A stretch of DNA of 64,000 nucleotides from Furcasterigmium furcatum (GCA_001599815.1 BCIA01000005.1:3728472-3792471), one strand, 5' to 3'; positions 1 to 11,312 are shown, counted from the first letter of the stretch. Numbers and translations are program-made. Notes: generated from the sequence alone by a model not told the origin.

Positions 1-2774
1 CTGACTCTTCTCTGCATCTGCTGCCGACGCTCGAGCCCTCATGTTATGAATTTGCTTCTCGAGTCGCTGCTTGTCCTGGTGCATGCTGCGCGTCTGCGTG
101 TGGCTGTCCTTGAGCTGATCCTTGAGGGCGTTCACCTCCTGGTCGAGATCATGAAGCTTACGGCCGTAGTCCTGTGCTTGGGACATTGCGCTGGCAAGCT
201 TCTCCTTGGTCTCTTCGAGCTCCTGGCGCAGCTGGGACTTTGGCTGGATAGTCGATGACCTCGGTCGTCCGCCGCCTGTCGCCGCGAACCTCTTCTCGAC
301 GACATCCAACAGCTGGGACAGTTCTTCCGCCGTGGGCCCTTCCGCAATTCCGTCCTGGGCAGCACTGAGCTTCTCGACTCCTTCGGACGCGGCTTGAAGG
401 GCGTCTTTCTCGCTCTTGGCGTCTTCATTCTCAGTGTCGTTGATCTCGTGTTCTTTCGCGTCGCCGACCTTGACCGTCTCGGCGCTTGCATCCGTGTTTA
501 CCGAGTCGGTGCTGGCCTTCTTCCGCAGGCCATCCAGAAGCGAGCGCACGGCGCGCCTGTCATCTTCCCGTTGCTCCCTTTCCTTCTGCAGCTCCGAGGC
601 GAGGAGGGCGTGGTTGCGTTGCAGCTCGGTCAAGGCAGTCAATAAATCCTCAATCTGGCCGTGGAGCTGCCTCTCCTCCGTGTTGTTCTTGTAATTGACG
701 GTGCTGGTGAGCTTCGCCGAAGCGCCATCATCGCCTGCGGCGGTGGCCGAGTCTCGCGACACGGTCGTCGCCTCTGTAGATGTGGAGCTCGTCACGCTGG
801 CCGAGCTCGCCTCCATCGAATTGAGGGTCGAGGCGAGGCTCTGTTTGGAAGTGCTTCGACGCAGCATGCTCAGAGGACGCGACGGGTTAATGAAACCAGG
901 GCTCAAGCTCGAGGGTTTCGGTGAGGAGGAAGCCCAGATGCGTCCGAGAAATCGAGAGGCGGCTGTGGTCACATCGGATGTGCGGGCGGCGTTGGCGGTC
1001 GCAATTTGGGCCTCTCGGTACCCCTGCTCAAGCTGCAGTAGCTTCTCTCGGCTGACAACTCCGGTTAGGCTCACAAAGTCTTGGACGAATTCGTCGGCGT
1101 TGTAGTGATAGCAATCCCAAAGTCCACGAGAGAGGAGAAGCTGCATGACATCTTCAAACTCGGTGCAGGAGAGTAGGCGTCCCTGGTTCTTGCGCATGAG
1201 CGACAGGGCGACCCGCATAAGGGTCTCTGAGGCGCCCTCGGCGAAGATGACATCGTAGATGCGAAACAGCATTGGCAGGGGGCACGTTACGGCGAAGAAA
1301 CTGAGGAACCACTGTGAAACATAGGCAGGGTCTACCTGCAAATCTTCCAGGTGGCGCGACAAGGCCGGGAGGTTCTCCCGAAGGAGTTCGCGAAACTGGT
1401 AGATGCGAATATGCAGCCCTGAGAGGTCTGGCAAGAAGCAGCTTCTCAGCTCATATCGCTCCATGAGTCTAGGGAAATGGCGTCAGCTTGGAAATCCTGA
1501 AACACGGTCGGTAGACGGCTCGCTCCATAGAACACCACATACCGAACCAGGACGCAGAATGCCTGCTTGTCAGGCATGTGCATCAGCAGAGGACCAACGA
1601 GAAAGGCCAGGCCTTGGCAATAGCCGATCTTCTGATCGTAGAGGCTGAAGCATTTCAACACCTTGCCAAGCATCCGTTGGCCGTCGCCTTCGGGGTCGCG
1701 GAACATGTCGACGCCGGGGAAGCTCCGGCCGAGATCCTTGCCGATGATGGGTTCGTACGGGCTCGATTCGCCCGAGAACCTCTCGTACTGCTCCTCCAGA
1801 TTACGGTCGCGGGCTCCCGACATGCTCTGCCAGACGACGCCACGAAGCGGTGGTGGGATTCCCTTGCGAATCTTGTTCGACAGCAGAGTCGGCAGTCTGG
1901 CAGCCGTCTGATGGTAGTCCTTGACAAGGGCGAGGTAAAATTCGAGATCGGTCATGGGCGGCGGTGGCAGCATCGAGTATCGCAGGGCCGGGGGCGTAGG
2001 CCCGTTGACCATGTCCCGCAGCTGGGCCATGGAGGGCGGTCGGGGGCGGCCATTCGAGGCTCGCTTCTCGGCAGCCTTCACTTTGACGCTCTTCGGGTTG
2101 GTAGCCAACTTGGCGTTCTCCTGCTCCAGCAGTGCGAGCAACATGGCTGTGGACTGAGGGGCCACGGGGGTTAGCGGGCCTGACTGGGGAGACGACAACA
2201 GAATACCGGGCATCAGACGGACCTTATCAGTCTCCTCGTCTCTCGGCTCCTCGGCTTCGCTCCTCTCCAGTTGATCCCAGTTCACCTCGTCCGGCGTCGA
2301 GGCTCTGCTGAGCTCGGAATCGCTCGAATCTCCCGGTGCGTCCTCGTCGCGGCCCTCGCTTTCCATCAACTCCTCCTCGATGTTTCTGGGAGCATTGGCG
2401 GTCGGTAGCGGTGTGGATGGGTCGCTCGAGGGGATGTCGTCGTCGTCGTCGCCGCCCAAGTCTGAGCTGGTACGGCGGGCGTCTTCCGACGGGACCTCCT
2501 GCAAACTCTGCGGCGTACCGGGCACCGGCGACTTGTCGAGTCGCACAGTGCTGGGGCGGCGGGGAGTGGTGTCGTCGATGGCGAGGGAGGTGTCAATAGT
2601 CAGGATTGGTGGCTCGGACAACCTCACGGTGACCATGGAGTCGTGTGCCATTTTGGGCGTGACGTTCCCTGGCTGCTCGGCCTTTGTATCTAACGGCTCC
2701 GAAAGTCTGTTGACATTGGATGTTTGGTCGGGATCCGCCTCGGGACCTCGTTGCTGTGGCTCGGGAGGTTCCAT
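1..2774 (-). CDS. TBC-domain Rab GTPase-activating protein, GYP5-like (3' end outside window)
   Basis: Likely accelerates GTP hydrolysis on a Rab GTPase in vesicle traffic. Two exons are visible, 2774-1543 and 1468-1, giving 900 codons with no stop, so the C-terminus lies outside. The intron 1469-1542 has GTATGT and CTAG ends and restores the TBC frame (VLVR joined to LMERYELR). The N-terminal ~300 residues are acidic, Ser/Pro-rich and probably disordered. The TBC domain starts near residue 303 (IPPPLRGVVW) and carries both catalytic fingers: the arginine in IGKDLGR (~345) and the glutamine in GYCQG (~387). After the domain comes a Ser/Thr-rich stretch, then long heptad-like Glu/Lys/Leu segments typical of a coiled coil. 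The start is the ATG at 2774 (CGCCATGG context); the open frame upstream has no ATG. GYP5 is the closest family by layout, but this is an inference. Confidence 0.88.
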
Positions 2775-4522
2775 GGCGAGGAATGTCGAAAGATTGAGGG
2801 TGCCCCACGGTGCAGTCAAGCACCCAGTCCGCTGGAATCTCGATTTCGGCCGTTCTGGTCGGCCGAGGATCGGCAGAGAGGGATGTTACGGAGCCAGGCC
2901 GACGTGTTGGATGTGGTTGGAGGCGGCAGTCATGCCAGCGGTCGTGGCCAGGGCGAGGCGTCGAATCGTGATGTCGGAAGTGGTTCTCGAGTCAAGGATC
3001 GTCGGTCAAAACAACAACCACGATGGTGGCTTTTGGAGGTGCCAGGGCACTGCAAGGTAGGTAGGTACTATACAGGCAGAGGATGTCGATGGCCGCCCCG
3101 TGCTGCTGGGAAGTGCCCTGCTGTCGTCTGGTGCCTCCTTCCTTCGCCTATCGTTTCATCCAAGGGCCAAGGCCAGTGAAACACCGCTGCGAGTGGTTCC
3201 AGCGAGAGGGCTCGCCGTGAAGGAAGGCACGACCGTGGTTTGTGGATGACGGGATGGATCTCGCGGGAAAGGGCCCCGAGTCGGTACCGGGCAGTCGTGG
3301 AAGGCGCTGGTAAAGCTTCTCCCGCGCAAAGAAACAGCTGAATGCTGTTCCTCGTGGTAGGTAGGTACCTTGGTATTCTGGCACGAGTCGTGGTGGTCCC
3401 CCACACGAATGCCAAACAACAACCGAAAGCAGAGGCCGTCGATAGGTAAGGTAGATCAACACAAAAGACGGGAGGGATCCAGGAATGCAACGTCTAGGAG
3501 ATCTTTTGGATTTGGTTCCAGGGCCCAGCACCGTCCCCCTTTGGGACCCCGTTCTCATTAGTACGAGTCGATCCTCGACCTATTTCTCCATCTTCATCCA
3601 GGGGTCCTCGCTGACTGAAGGAAGATGAACGAGGGGCAAACAGGCCTGGTCACAATTTCCCACGGGCATCCCCATTGGTCCCTTCTGTTGATAGTACACA
3701 ACGGGAGCCTCCAATAATTGCTCGCCCTCAACCTACCACTGCAGACAAATTGCCCAGAGCGCCCCGAAGCTTGGTACGCGACAGGGGGGAAAGCAAGGGG
3801 CCATTTCCCAGCCAGCCCAGTTGCCATTGCTGTGGCCCCAGCTCACGCCAGCTTCTCGGCATTCGTGGATCGCGGCGGCGGCAGATGGCTGCATGTCCCG
3901 ACCCGACGTCAAGGCAAACAGCTCATCAGTCCATCAGTCACCAGGATCATTTTGCGCCATTCCCAGGTATAAAGGGATCCATGGTATTTATTATCTTCTT
4001 GACTCGTGTGTTTTCATGCCAGTGCTCAGAGCTTAATCCACAGATCTGGGGTCGAACATTCCATGCCCCCGTCGGGACACTCAAGACAACAACGCTATAC
4101 AGTTGCTGCCGACCTCACCTCAGACCTTGTCGTGTGCTTCATTGCCTACTCGAGGCCGGGCTCAATCTCCTCACAATGTCCGTGTCCATATCCTCTTCGT
4201 TGGCATGCACCGCGCGTGGCCATTTCTCTTCATGCTGCAGCAATCTTTGGCTGGGTATCTTCCGGGGCCGGCTTCCGCTATGGATGTCGTAAAGTACATT
4301 TTGTGAAGCAGCCAACGCTCATTCATATATACATACCATCGCCCCAACTCCAAGGCCGTGTAACCATATCCTCTATCCCAGCATCGACTCATCCGAGAGA
4401 GGTCTTTTGAGATCACAAGTGCATCCAAATACTAGTGCTCGTGTCGCGGAGCAGGGCCCCTTCTTCACGCGGCCCTCCGAGTCAACTTCGCTGCCGGTTC
4501 GGCAGGTTGCGGCTGTCCCTAC
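2775..4522. other. Intergenic region, no gene recognised
   Basis: This stretch separates the start of the TBC gene from the stop of the SSXT gene. Short ORFs occur on both strands but none resembles a known family or shows consistent splice sites. It holds two copies of a GGTAGGTAGGTAC motif, at 3056-3068 and 3356-3368. It probably contains the TBC-gene promoter and 5' leader and the SSXT 3' UTR. Confidence 0.6.
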
Positions 4523-6233
4523 TTACATGCTGCCCTGCTGAACGCCCGGTCGTTGCCCTGGTGCTTGACCAGCACCTTGCTGCTGCTGGCCCTGCCCCTG
4601 TGGCCGCTGCTGAATTGCCGGCTCTTTGTTCGGGTCAACCCCAGGGAACAGTGCCTGCAGTTTTGCGTACTGTTCGACCATGTCTCTGTGCCTCTCCTCA
4701 CGGTCTGCCATTACATCCGTCGTGTTGTCACTTGCGCCAGTGCCGCTGCCGGCGTTCTGTGCCCTTGTCTTGAGCGCCAGGTTCAGCGACGGGGCCGAAA
4801 GGTAGGCTGGGTGTGCTGGCACATGGACGTTGCCTTTGCGATCCGCCAGGGCCGCCAGGTATGCCAAATTACCTTGCAGTCTGCGCATACATCTACGGAG
4901 AAGATTAGCCACGCATTACGCCTTGCTCAGGGGTTCGACATACTGTGTGTAGTCATCTGTCAGTGCTGCCGCCTCGGCCGCAGCTTTCTTAGACTGCTCC
5001 CCTCCGTCCCCAGCCGATGTCTCCTTCTTGAGTTCCTGGATCGTGTTCTGGAGATGCAACGACTCGTATAGAAGCTCGTGGTTGATTTCAATGAGGGTCG
5101 AAAAGCGTTCCTGCTCCTTGGACTCGGTCCCCGGGCTCAGCGGCGTGGGTACAGGCGCGCCGTTCACGTTCGCATTCTGACTGCCGGCGGGAAAGGNGGG
5201 NGTCTGAGGGGTTGCTACACTCGTGGAAGATTGCGGTTGTTGAGGGGCCGAGGCAGGCTGACCCTGGGGCGCCGTCTGCACTGTCGGTTGCTGCTGTTGC
5301 GCCTGCTGCTGATGCTGCGGCGCTTGTGCCATGGACTGTTGCGTGTTCGGGGTCCCTTGGGACGAACTAGGCGGCCGTTGAGGAGCCGCGCCCTGGGGCA
5401 TGCCGCCCTGATGTTGCTGCTGCTGCTGCTGCTGCTGCTGTTGTTGATGTTGTGCCTGCTGTTGTTGATGCATGCGCTGCTGCAGCATCTGCTGCTGCTG
5501 CGGCGTCATTGCTTGGTTCATCGGGAAGCCGGGCATGCCGCCAGCCATGTAGTTCGGGGGGTATTGTTGTCCGCCGGCCGACGTGGGCACGTTGCCTGGG
5601 AAGGCATTGCCCTGGAACTGATTCTGGTAGGCCACTGCGAGGAGAGGACATGTCAGCAGCCGATGGAAGAGAGAGGGCGCGGGCGCCCACGGCGTCGAGG
5701 AAATAAGCCTGCCCAATGACGCACTCGGGGACACTTGTTATGAGACAGGGCGGCGGCGGTCCGTCGCGTCGACGCAGGCGCACGCAAAGCACCAGAGGAA
5801 CGGGTCGGACAGATGGCGTCTAGGCGGGCGACAAGCAGTGGACGGGGGCAAACAGCAAGCAAGACGGAAAGGCAGAAGATCGTGGAAGGGGGCCGGGAGA
5901 CACAGAAGGGGGGAGGACGGCGGACTCACTCTGACCATTGGCGGCCATCTGCGGCATGGCGGTATTCTGCATCATTCCTGCAGGCCCAGCACCCGGCATC
6001 ATCCCAGGATTGGGTTGGCCGGGGAAGGATCCAGCGCCGCCCTGTGCTCCGGGCATGGCAAACTGCTGGTTGGGGTTGTACATGATGTGCTGCTGCTGCT
6101 GGCCTGGCTGGGAGCCAGGCTGCTGCTGGTGCTGTTGCTGCTGCATGGGATGGCTCTGCTGCTGGTTTGGGGGTGGGGCGGCGTTGTTGAAGGTTGAGGG
6201 AGCATTGGGATAGCCGTAGCCGGGAGCGTACAT
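4523..6233 (-). CDS. SSXT (SS18) family glutamine-rich protein, probable SWI/SNF-associated coactivator
   Basis: Three exons (6233-5930, 5634-4944, 4892-4523) give 454 residues. Introns 5635-5929 (295 nt) and 4893-4943 (51 nt, GTATGT donor, GCTAAT branch site) keep frame. The first ~250 residues are rich in Gln, Pro, Gly and Met, with a polyglutamine run near residue 165. Residues ~275-345 match the SSXT region: an N-terminal helix (INHELLYESLHLQNTI), then DYTQCMRRLQGNLAYLAALAD after the second splice, which aligns with the NLVYLATIAD signature of human SS18. SS18 is a BAF (SWI/SNF) subunit, so a chromatin-remodelling role is inferred. Two N bases (5197, 5201) leave two residues undefined. 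The stop sits inside a perfect donor (ATGTAAGT at 4527-4520), so a further 3' exon is possible. Confidence 0.83.
5423..5454. repeat. CTG/CAG trinucleotide repeat encoding polyglutamine
   Basis: A run of CTG triplets followed by TTG triplets on the + strand reads as CAG/CAA on the coding strand. It encodes the longest polyglutamine tract of the SSXT-family protein. Such tracts are prone to length change. Confidence 0.85.
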
Positions 6234-7578
6234 GGCTGAGATGGTGCCGCCCTGCTATTGGCGACGCGGGAGGGCTTGGCCCGTCGATGGGGACCGCAAT
6301 AGGCTCAGGCACGGGCTGGGCTGCGGCAGGACAGTGCAGCGCGTGCGGCACCCCAGGTACCTTGTGGTGTGGCTGCAGTGAAGGAAGTCTGTCTGCTGTC
6401 TGTCTGACGAGACGATGTGCTGTGATATTCCCAGCTGGACGCGCCGCTGATGATGATTTGCGACAGTGCGTGGTGGGTGCGACGAGCGTCCCGACAGCCA
6501 CGGCGTGGATGGCTCCCTTCCGTGAGGGGTTGGTCGTTGGCGTCCTGCTCCTCCGAGAGGCCTCGACCAGCAACAGCTCGACTGAGGCTGACCGTCAACA
6601 CCGTGTCCAGCAGCCCTTCCGGCGAGACAAGCCGCGATGGATCAGCACAAGCCTTGAGATCGGGACAGGCTGAGGATGGATGGATGTCCCTGGTTGCGAG
6701 GTCGTGAGGACGATGAGGGTGTGGATGTGGCGGACTGGGGGGGCGTGTGGCAGGCCAAACGCAATCAACACCACTGGCACCCGGCACTCTGTGCAGATCC
6801 AGGTACCTACGAAGGTACAGAACGCCAAGTCAGGAACCGACAAGTGACAAGACGGTCCCTACCTAAACCAAGGATAACGAGCGGCCTGTGAGACGGTGGG
6901 ATGGGGACCTGTCGATGGAGGGGGGACAAGGGAAATCAAAAGCGGACAGACCCTGCGGCCGAGACCAGGGATGGTGACAGACACGAGGGCAGACCAGCGA
7001 ATGGAGCCTGCCTCAGAAATTGACGGCACTTGATGTGAGTGAGTAGGCTATTCCAAAATAGCGCCGAGCTTGACCAAGGATGCAGATGCGGGACGAGGCG
7101 CGGACGGGTCGTGATATGCAACGAGTTGTGTCATGGACGGGGTCTGAGGAAAGGAAGTTTTTTTCGCCCTCTGTCCCCGAACCATCCATCGGAAAACCGG
7201 GCAGGCAGGCACAGCTGCCTCCACTCACTGATGTCGGGTGCCTTCCAGCAGTTCTGCCAGCCTACGCTGACATGGAACCCACTGGCAGCAGCACCGGATG
7301 CCCTAGCTGGTCAAGTGGGTGCGCATCCCGGAGCGGTCTAGTGCCTTGGTGTGCACTGAGGATCCGTCGAAGATCATCCTTGTCCTCGAGACGAACTAGG
7401 CCGGGGAGGAGCGATCCACCGAGCGGCACGTGGTCATCGGTCGTCTCTTTCTCCTTCGACCGCCAGTAGCCAACTACCTACGTACATACATGCTCTCCAG
7501 CTCATCATCCTCGTTGACGACCACAGCGAAACAGATAAGACGCCTCATAGTCCAAAAGACCAACAGATCCGTACCGAC
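6234..7578. other. Intergenic region between SSXT start and esterase stop
   Basis: No protein family is recognisable on either strand. The part next to 6233 is the probable promoter and 5' leader of the SSXT gene. GTACC/CTACC motifs occur at 6801-6810 and 7473-7485. Nothing else stands out. Confidence 0.55.
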
Positions 7579-8625
7579 TCAAGAGGCGTAGTACGTGCCA
7601 TACTTCGACTTGCCTCGAATCACCTCGACGAACTCGTTGGCAACGACTTCCACTGATGGATGCGCCGTTAGCTCTCCAGCCTCGAAGGCCGGCCCAGCCG
7701 GTGCGCATTGCTACTACTCACATGTCTTCTCTGCCGGGTGTAGCGGGTCATGCCACATGAAGCTCGAGAGAGGCAGCGCCGACGGTGTATCCACGCCAGT
7801 GATCGGGTCCCAGACGTTGAAGATGCCAGTCACATCCGCCGGAGCGTCGAGATACTTCTCTGGCTCGGTGAATATGTCCCTCATCAGTGTGTTAGCGTCC
7901 AGGATGGCAAAGGTCGCACCCGGCCACCGTTTTTGGACGAGCAACTGAAACGGCACTCCATAGTCCAGCATGGTGTTGACGGCCGCAGTGTACTGCCTCA
8001 TCTTGTTTTCCATCTGTACCGCATCACTGCTCTTGCTCGGGCTGGGAAAGCTGGCCTTGTACAGCGGCGCAAGCTCCAGAGGCGCCTGGTTGAGGACCAC
8101 GAAATGCCGACCACCTGTGGCATAGATGCGGTCAAAAACGGTCCAGATGCGATCGACAAACGTTGAGATTGTCGTCCCCGGGGCGTTATGATCCGTCAAG
8201 AAGGCGTTCTCCCCGAGGTCGTTCGTCCCAATCCACAGCGCGTAGAGCGTGTTGTCTCCGGTCCGATTCTCGTGGAAGCCGTCAATCGCGACGTCGGCCT
8301 CGAATGCGGGCACCTGGTACTCCAGAACGGAAGGGAACGGCTGCCCAATCTCAGGAAAGTCCCTCGATACGAGCTTGAGGGAAACCGTCGCGCCGCTGAT
8401 GGCGTAGTTGTAGTACCTGGCTCCTGTTGCTTTTGCGACGAACTGTCCCCAGGCGAGGCCTCCGCTGGCGGTGTGCTGGTTCTCGGGAATCTCAAGACCC
8501 GCAGGCGGTGCTGACCCTCCGTTGCTGAGGAAATAGCTCATGCGACCTGTGTCAGTCCAACTGTCGCCGAAAGTGACGAGGTTCTCCAGCTTTCGCAGCC
8601 CCTGCACGCCTCCAGAGACAGACAT
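7579..8625 (-). CDS. GDSL-type acetylesterase, carbohydrate esterase family 16-like
   Basis: Two exons (8625-7722 and 7652-7579) give 325 residues; the 69-nt intron 7653-7721 has GTGAGT and CATCAG ends. Conserved blocks are the nucleophile block GDSWTDTG (~20-27), a Gly block around YNYAISGATV, the Asn block IGTNDLG, and the C-terminal Asp-His block WHDPLHP. Spacing fits CE16 enzymes, which release acetyl groups from sugars or xylo-oligosaccharides. The exact substrate cannot be read. The ATG at 8625 is only 76 nt downstream of a TATAAA box, leaving no room for an upstream exon. The protein begins MSVSGGVQGL with no signal peptide, which is unusual for a plant-wall esterase and suggests an intracellular role. 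Divergent from the aminotransferase gene. Confidence 0.85.
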
Positions 8626-8700
8626 CGTGGGCAGCTCGGAGACCAAGGCAGTGAATGAGTGTTGATCACAGAAATTCACAAGAGAGAAGGAGAGCGACGC

Positions 8701-8706
8701 TTTATA
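8701..8706 (-). promoter_or_regulatory. TATA box of the CE16-like esterase
   Basis: TATAAA on the minus strand lies 76 nt upstream of the ATG at 8625. This is the usual spacing for a short fungal 5' leader and supports that ATG as the true start. Confidence 0.5.
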
Positions 8707-9366
8707 AGATACGAAACTTGGATGGAAGTCAGCCCATATAGACGCCGCAGGGCCGAAACCCCGTCTTGAGACCGGGGTGGCGGCCCCAGGTCGAGCGGGA
8801 TAATGAGGGGTTCATGCGGGCTTATAGCCGCCAGATTGGATCCCGCAATGGTGTCGTGATGGCGCCGGGTATATATATCTTCGCGAAAGACAGCCGAGGC
8901 GACTAGGGCCCCATTGACTTAGGAAGCCTCGCCATGCTCGTTGGTGACGACAGGGATGGGTCGACTGTAAAAGCCAGAGCTACAAATATGTAGCTGGCAG
9001 TGGGTGTAGACTGGTGGGAGGCCCTGCGAACCGATGCAGATGACTTTTGAAGGTGTCACTACTATACTATGCCTTCTCTGGACAGCCTGGAAAGCGGCAT
9101 GAGGTATGCCCGAAAAGGCAGAACCCTCTTGTCAAGCGACGATCGGATGCAGTCGAGGCGGTCACCTGAATTTGATCCGCGACTTTTGGCTGATGCCAAC
9201 TCCAGTCAGTGTTTGTCAACCCCCGACTCTTCCAATTAAACCAGCCTCCCAACTTACGCCAATCTCTTAGACTGAGACCGCCTGTTATTACCTTCACATC
9301 TGGATACCAGCATCAACTTCTCAGTGAGAGTCTTGTCGGGTCTTTTCCAATGCTCTCGGTCCCTCT

Positions 9367-9379
9367 GATTGGCCCAATC
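9367..9379. promoter_or_regulatory. Paired inverted CCAAT boxes
   Basis: GATTGGCCCAATC is a near-perfect palindrome holding one ATTGG and one CCAAT. CCAAT is bound by the HAP/NF-Y complex in fungi. It lies ~190 bp upstream of the histidinol-phosphate aminotransferase ATG, between two divergent genes. Confidence 0.45.
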
Positions 9380-9386
9380 CGGTGCT

Positions 9387-9408
9387 GGGCCGGTGCCGGC
9401 ACCGGCCC
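9387..9408. promoter_or_regulatory. 22-bp perfect palindrome with two overlapping CCGGNNCCGG (Leu3-type) sites
   Basis: The palindrome is centred between 9397 and 9398. It contains CCGGTGCCGG (9390-9399) and CCGGCACCGG (9396-9405), which share the middle CCGG. CCGGNNCCGG is the established binding consensus of yeast Leu3, a Zn2Cys6 regulator of branched-chain amino-acid genes. Placement in a histidine-gene promoter suggests amino-acid control, but the binding factor is inferred. Confidence 0.5.
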
Positions 9409-9451
9409 TAAGAGTGGATCCCGGAGTGCTCGTCCAAGAGCCGGACCTCGA

Positions 9452-9516
9452 TGACTCTTCAACCAAACATTCCAGGGGTTCAATCCAGTCATATAAGCTC
9501 TCTGGCCCGTTGAGTC
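9452..9516 (+). promoter_or_regulatory. Candidate CPC1/GCN4 sites and TATA-like box of the histidine gene
   Basis: TGACTC at 9452-9457 and TGAGTC at 9511-9516 each match six of seven bases of the general amino-acid-control site TGA(C/G)TCA. ATATAAG at 9491-9497 is a plausible TATA box, 67-73 nt before the ATG at 9564. Histidine genes are classic targets of this control in fungi. Confidence 0.45.
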
Positions 9517-9563
9517 TGCCTCCAGACTGACCATCACAGCTGCATCATCACTACCGGGCCAAC

Positions 9564-10876
9564 ATGTCACCGTTTAACCTTGAGAAGTGCGCCAGGCCCA
9601 ACATCCTGGCGCTGCAGCCGTACCGCTGTGCCAGAGAGTATGTCCCAGCTCTGCTCCTCTCATACCTTGCTCATGTCCGCCACTAACACGGGCCAGTGAC
9701 TACAAGGATGATGGCACAAACGTCCTCCTCGATGCCAATGAGAATGCGTACGGTCCCTCTCTCCAGTCGGACGTCCCCAAGGCCGACCTGGACCTGGACC
9801 TCGACTTCCTCGGCCTTCACCGCTACCCAGACCCTCACCAGGCCGACCTGAAGCAGCTGCTCTGCACCCTGCGCAACACCCACACTCACACATCCAAGGA
9901 CCTCCGCCCCGAGAACCTCTTTGTGGGAGTCGGCAGTGACGAGGCCATCGATGCCCTCCTCCGTTGCTTCTGCGTCCCCGGCAAGGACCGCATCCTCACC
10001 TGCCCCCCTACCTACGGCATGTACGCCGTCTCCGCACAGGTCAACGACGTGAGCATCGTCAAGGTGCCCCTCCTCCCTGCGCCTTCCTTCGCCCTCGACG
10101 CCGACGCCGTCTGCGCCGCCCTCTCCAACGAGCCCAACATCAAGCTGGTCTACCTCTGCAGCCCCGGCAACCCTACTGGCTCCCTCCTCGCCAAGGAGGA
10201 CGTCCGCAAGGTCCTCGAGCATCCGACATGGAACGGAATCGTCGTCCTCGACGAGGCCTACATCGACTTTGCCGATGACGGCGCCTCCCTTGCCGAGTGG
10301 GTGCTCGAGTGGCCCAACCTCGTGGTCATGCAGACCCTGTCCAAGGCATTCGGCATGGCCGGCATCCGCCTCGGCGCCGCCTTCACTTCTCCTCCCATCG
10401 CCACTCTGCTGAACAACCTCAAGGCGCCGTACAACATCTCCAGCCCCACGAGCGCACTCGCCTCATACGCCGCCTCCGAGAAGGGCCTGGCCGTCATGAG
10501 GGCCAACCGGACCAAGATCCTCGCTCAGCGGGACCGTCTCATTCAAGAGCTCCCCAAGATCCCCGGTGTTGGGAGACTCAGGGGCGGCATCAAGAGCAAC
10601 TTCCTGCTCTACGAGATGCTGGACACGCAGGGCAACCCTGACAACGTCACCGCGCTGGCGGTCTACGAGCGCCTCGCCGAGACCAAGGGCGTCGTCGTCC
10701 GGTTCCGCGGCAAGGAGCACGGGTGCCAGGGCTGTCTGAGGATTACGATTGGCACGGAGGCGGAAGTCACAAGATTCCTAGAGTCGCTGCAGCGTGGCCT
10801 CGAGGAGGTCCGTGGCGCCGGGCAGCAGTCGGATGAGGAGAAGAAGGAGACGGCGGCTAGTGAGGTCGTGGCGTAG
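9564..10876 (+). CDS. Histidinol-phosphate aminotransferase
   Basis: PLP enzyme of histidine synthesis, exchanging the amino group between imidazole acetol phosphate and glutamate. Two exons (9564-9637 and 9697-10876) give 417 residues, the normal family length. The intron 9638-9696 (GTATGT, CTAAC branch, CCAG) joins YRCARD to DYKDDGTN. Family landmarks are LLDANENAYGP near the N-terminus, HRYPDPHQ, the cofactor segment FVGVGSDEAIDALLR, the aspartate in VLDEAYIDFAD, the PLP lysine in TLSKAFGMAGIRLG, and the late Arg segment GVVVRFRG. Every expected catalytic block is present. The ATG at 9564 gives the conserved start MSPFNLEKCARPNILALQPY. The promoter carries amino-acid-control motifs. In yeast the equivalent gene is HIS5. 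Confidence 0.95.
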
Positions 10877-11312
10877 ATTCAAATCGATCTAGAATAGACG
10901 GAGGTTGTATTCAACACGATCCCGATGAAGAACGCGATCAAAGTGACCAGGCCGAGATCTGATGCTCCCATCATCTACGATCTCAACAGGTCTCGTCTGT
11001 AAATGCTTACGCGTTTCCACCAGCAGCAGCGGGCTTGAAACAGTGGCTGGCGGAAGTATCAATGGAGGCGATCTGGCATTTCGCACTCGCCTCAAGCCCG
11101 ATGACGGCGGATGAGACGTGGGCTGAAGGCCGTGGATGCACATGTTCAGCAGCAACCTGAAGATACACAGCATTCCCAACCCGTCTGAAAGGCATCCGTG
11201 CTACCTGGTGCAATACGGTCCAGGATCATACGCATTGGACCCAATCTTCACACAAGTTGTATTGTAACCTGGACGACCTGCTGAAAGGGGCATCGAATGC
11301 CCAACAAGCATC
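10877..11312. other. Intergenic region, histidine-gene terminator and GH76 promoter
   Basis: The flanking genes are in tandem on the + strand. No ORF here looks coding and no distinctive motif was found. Confidence 0.5.

Noticed and set aside
3056..3369. Two identical GGTAGGTAGGTAC copies exactly 300 bp apart, as a possible tandem duplication
   Set aside because: The sequences flanking the two copies are unrelated, so the spacing appears to be coincidence.
3148..3558. Minus-strand ORFs upstream of the TBC gene
   Set aside because: Three overlapping frames of similar length, no domain, no splice logic and position in a leader/promoter region.
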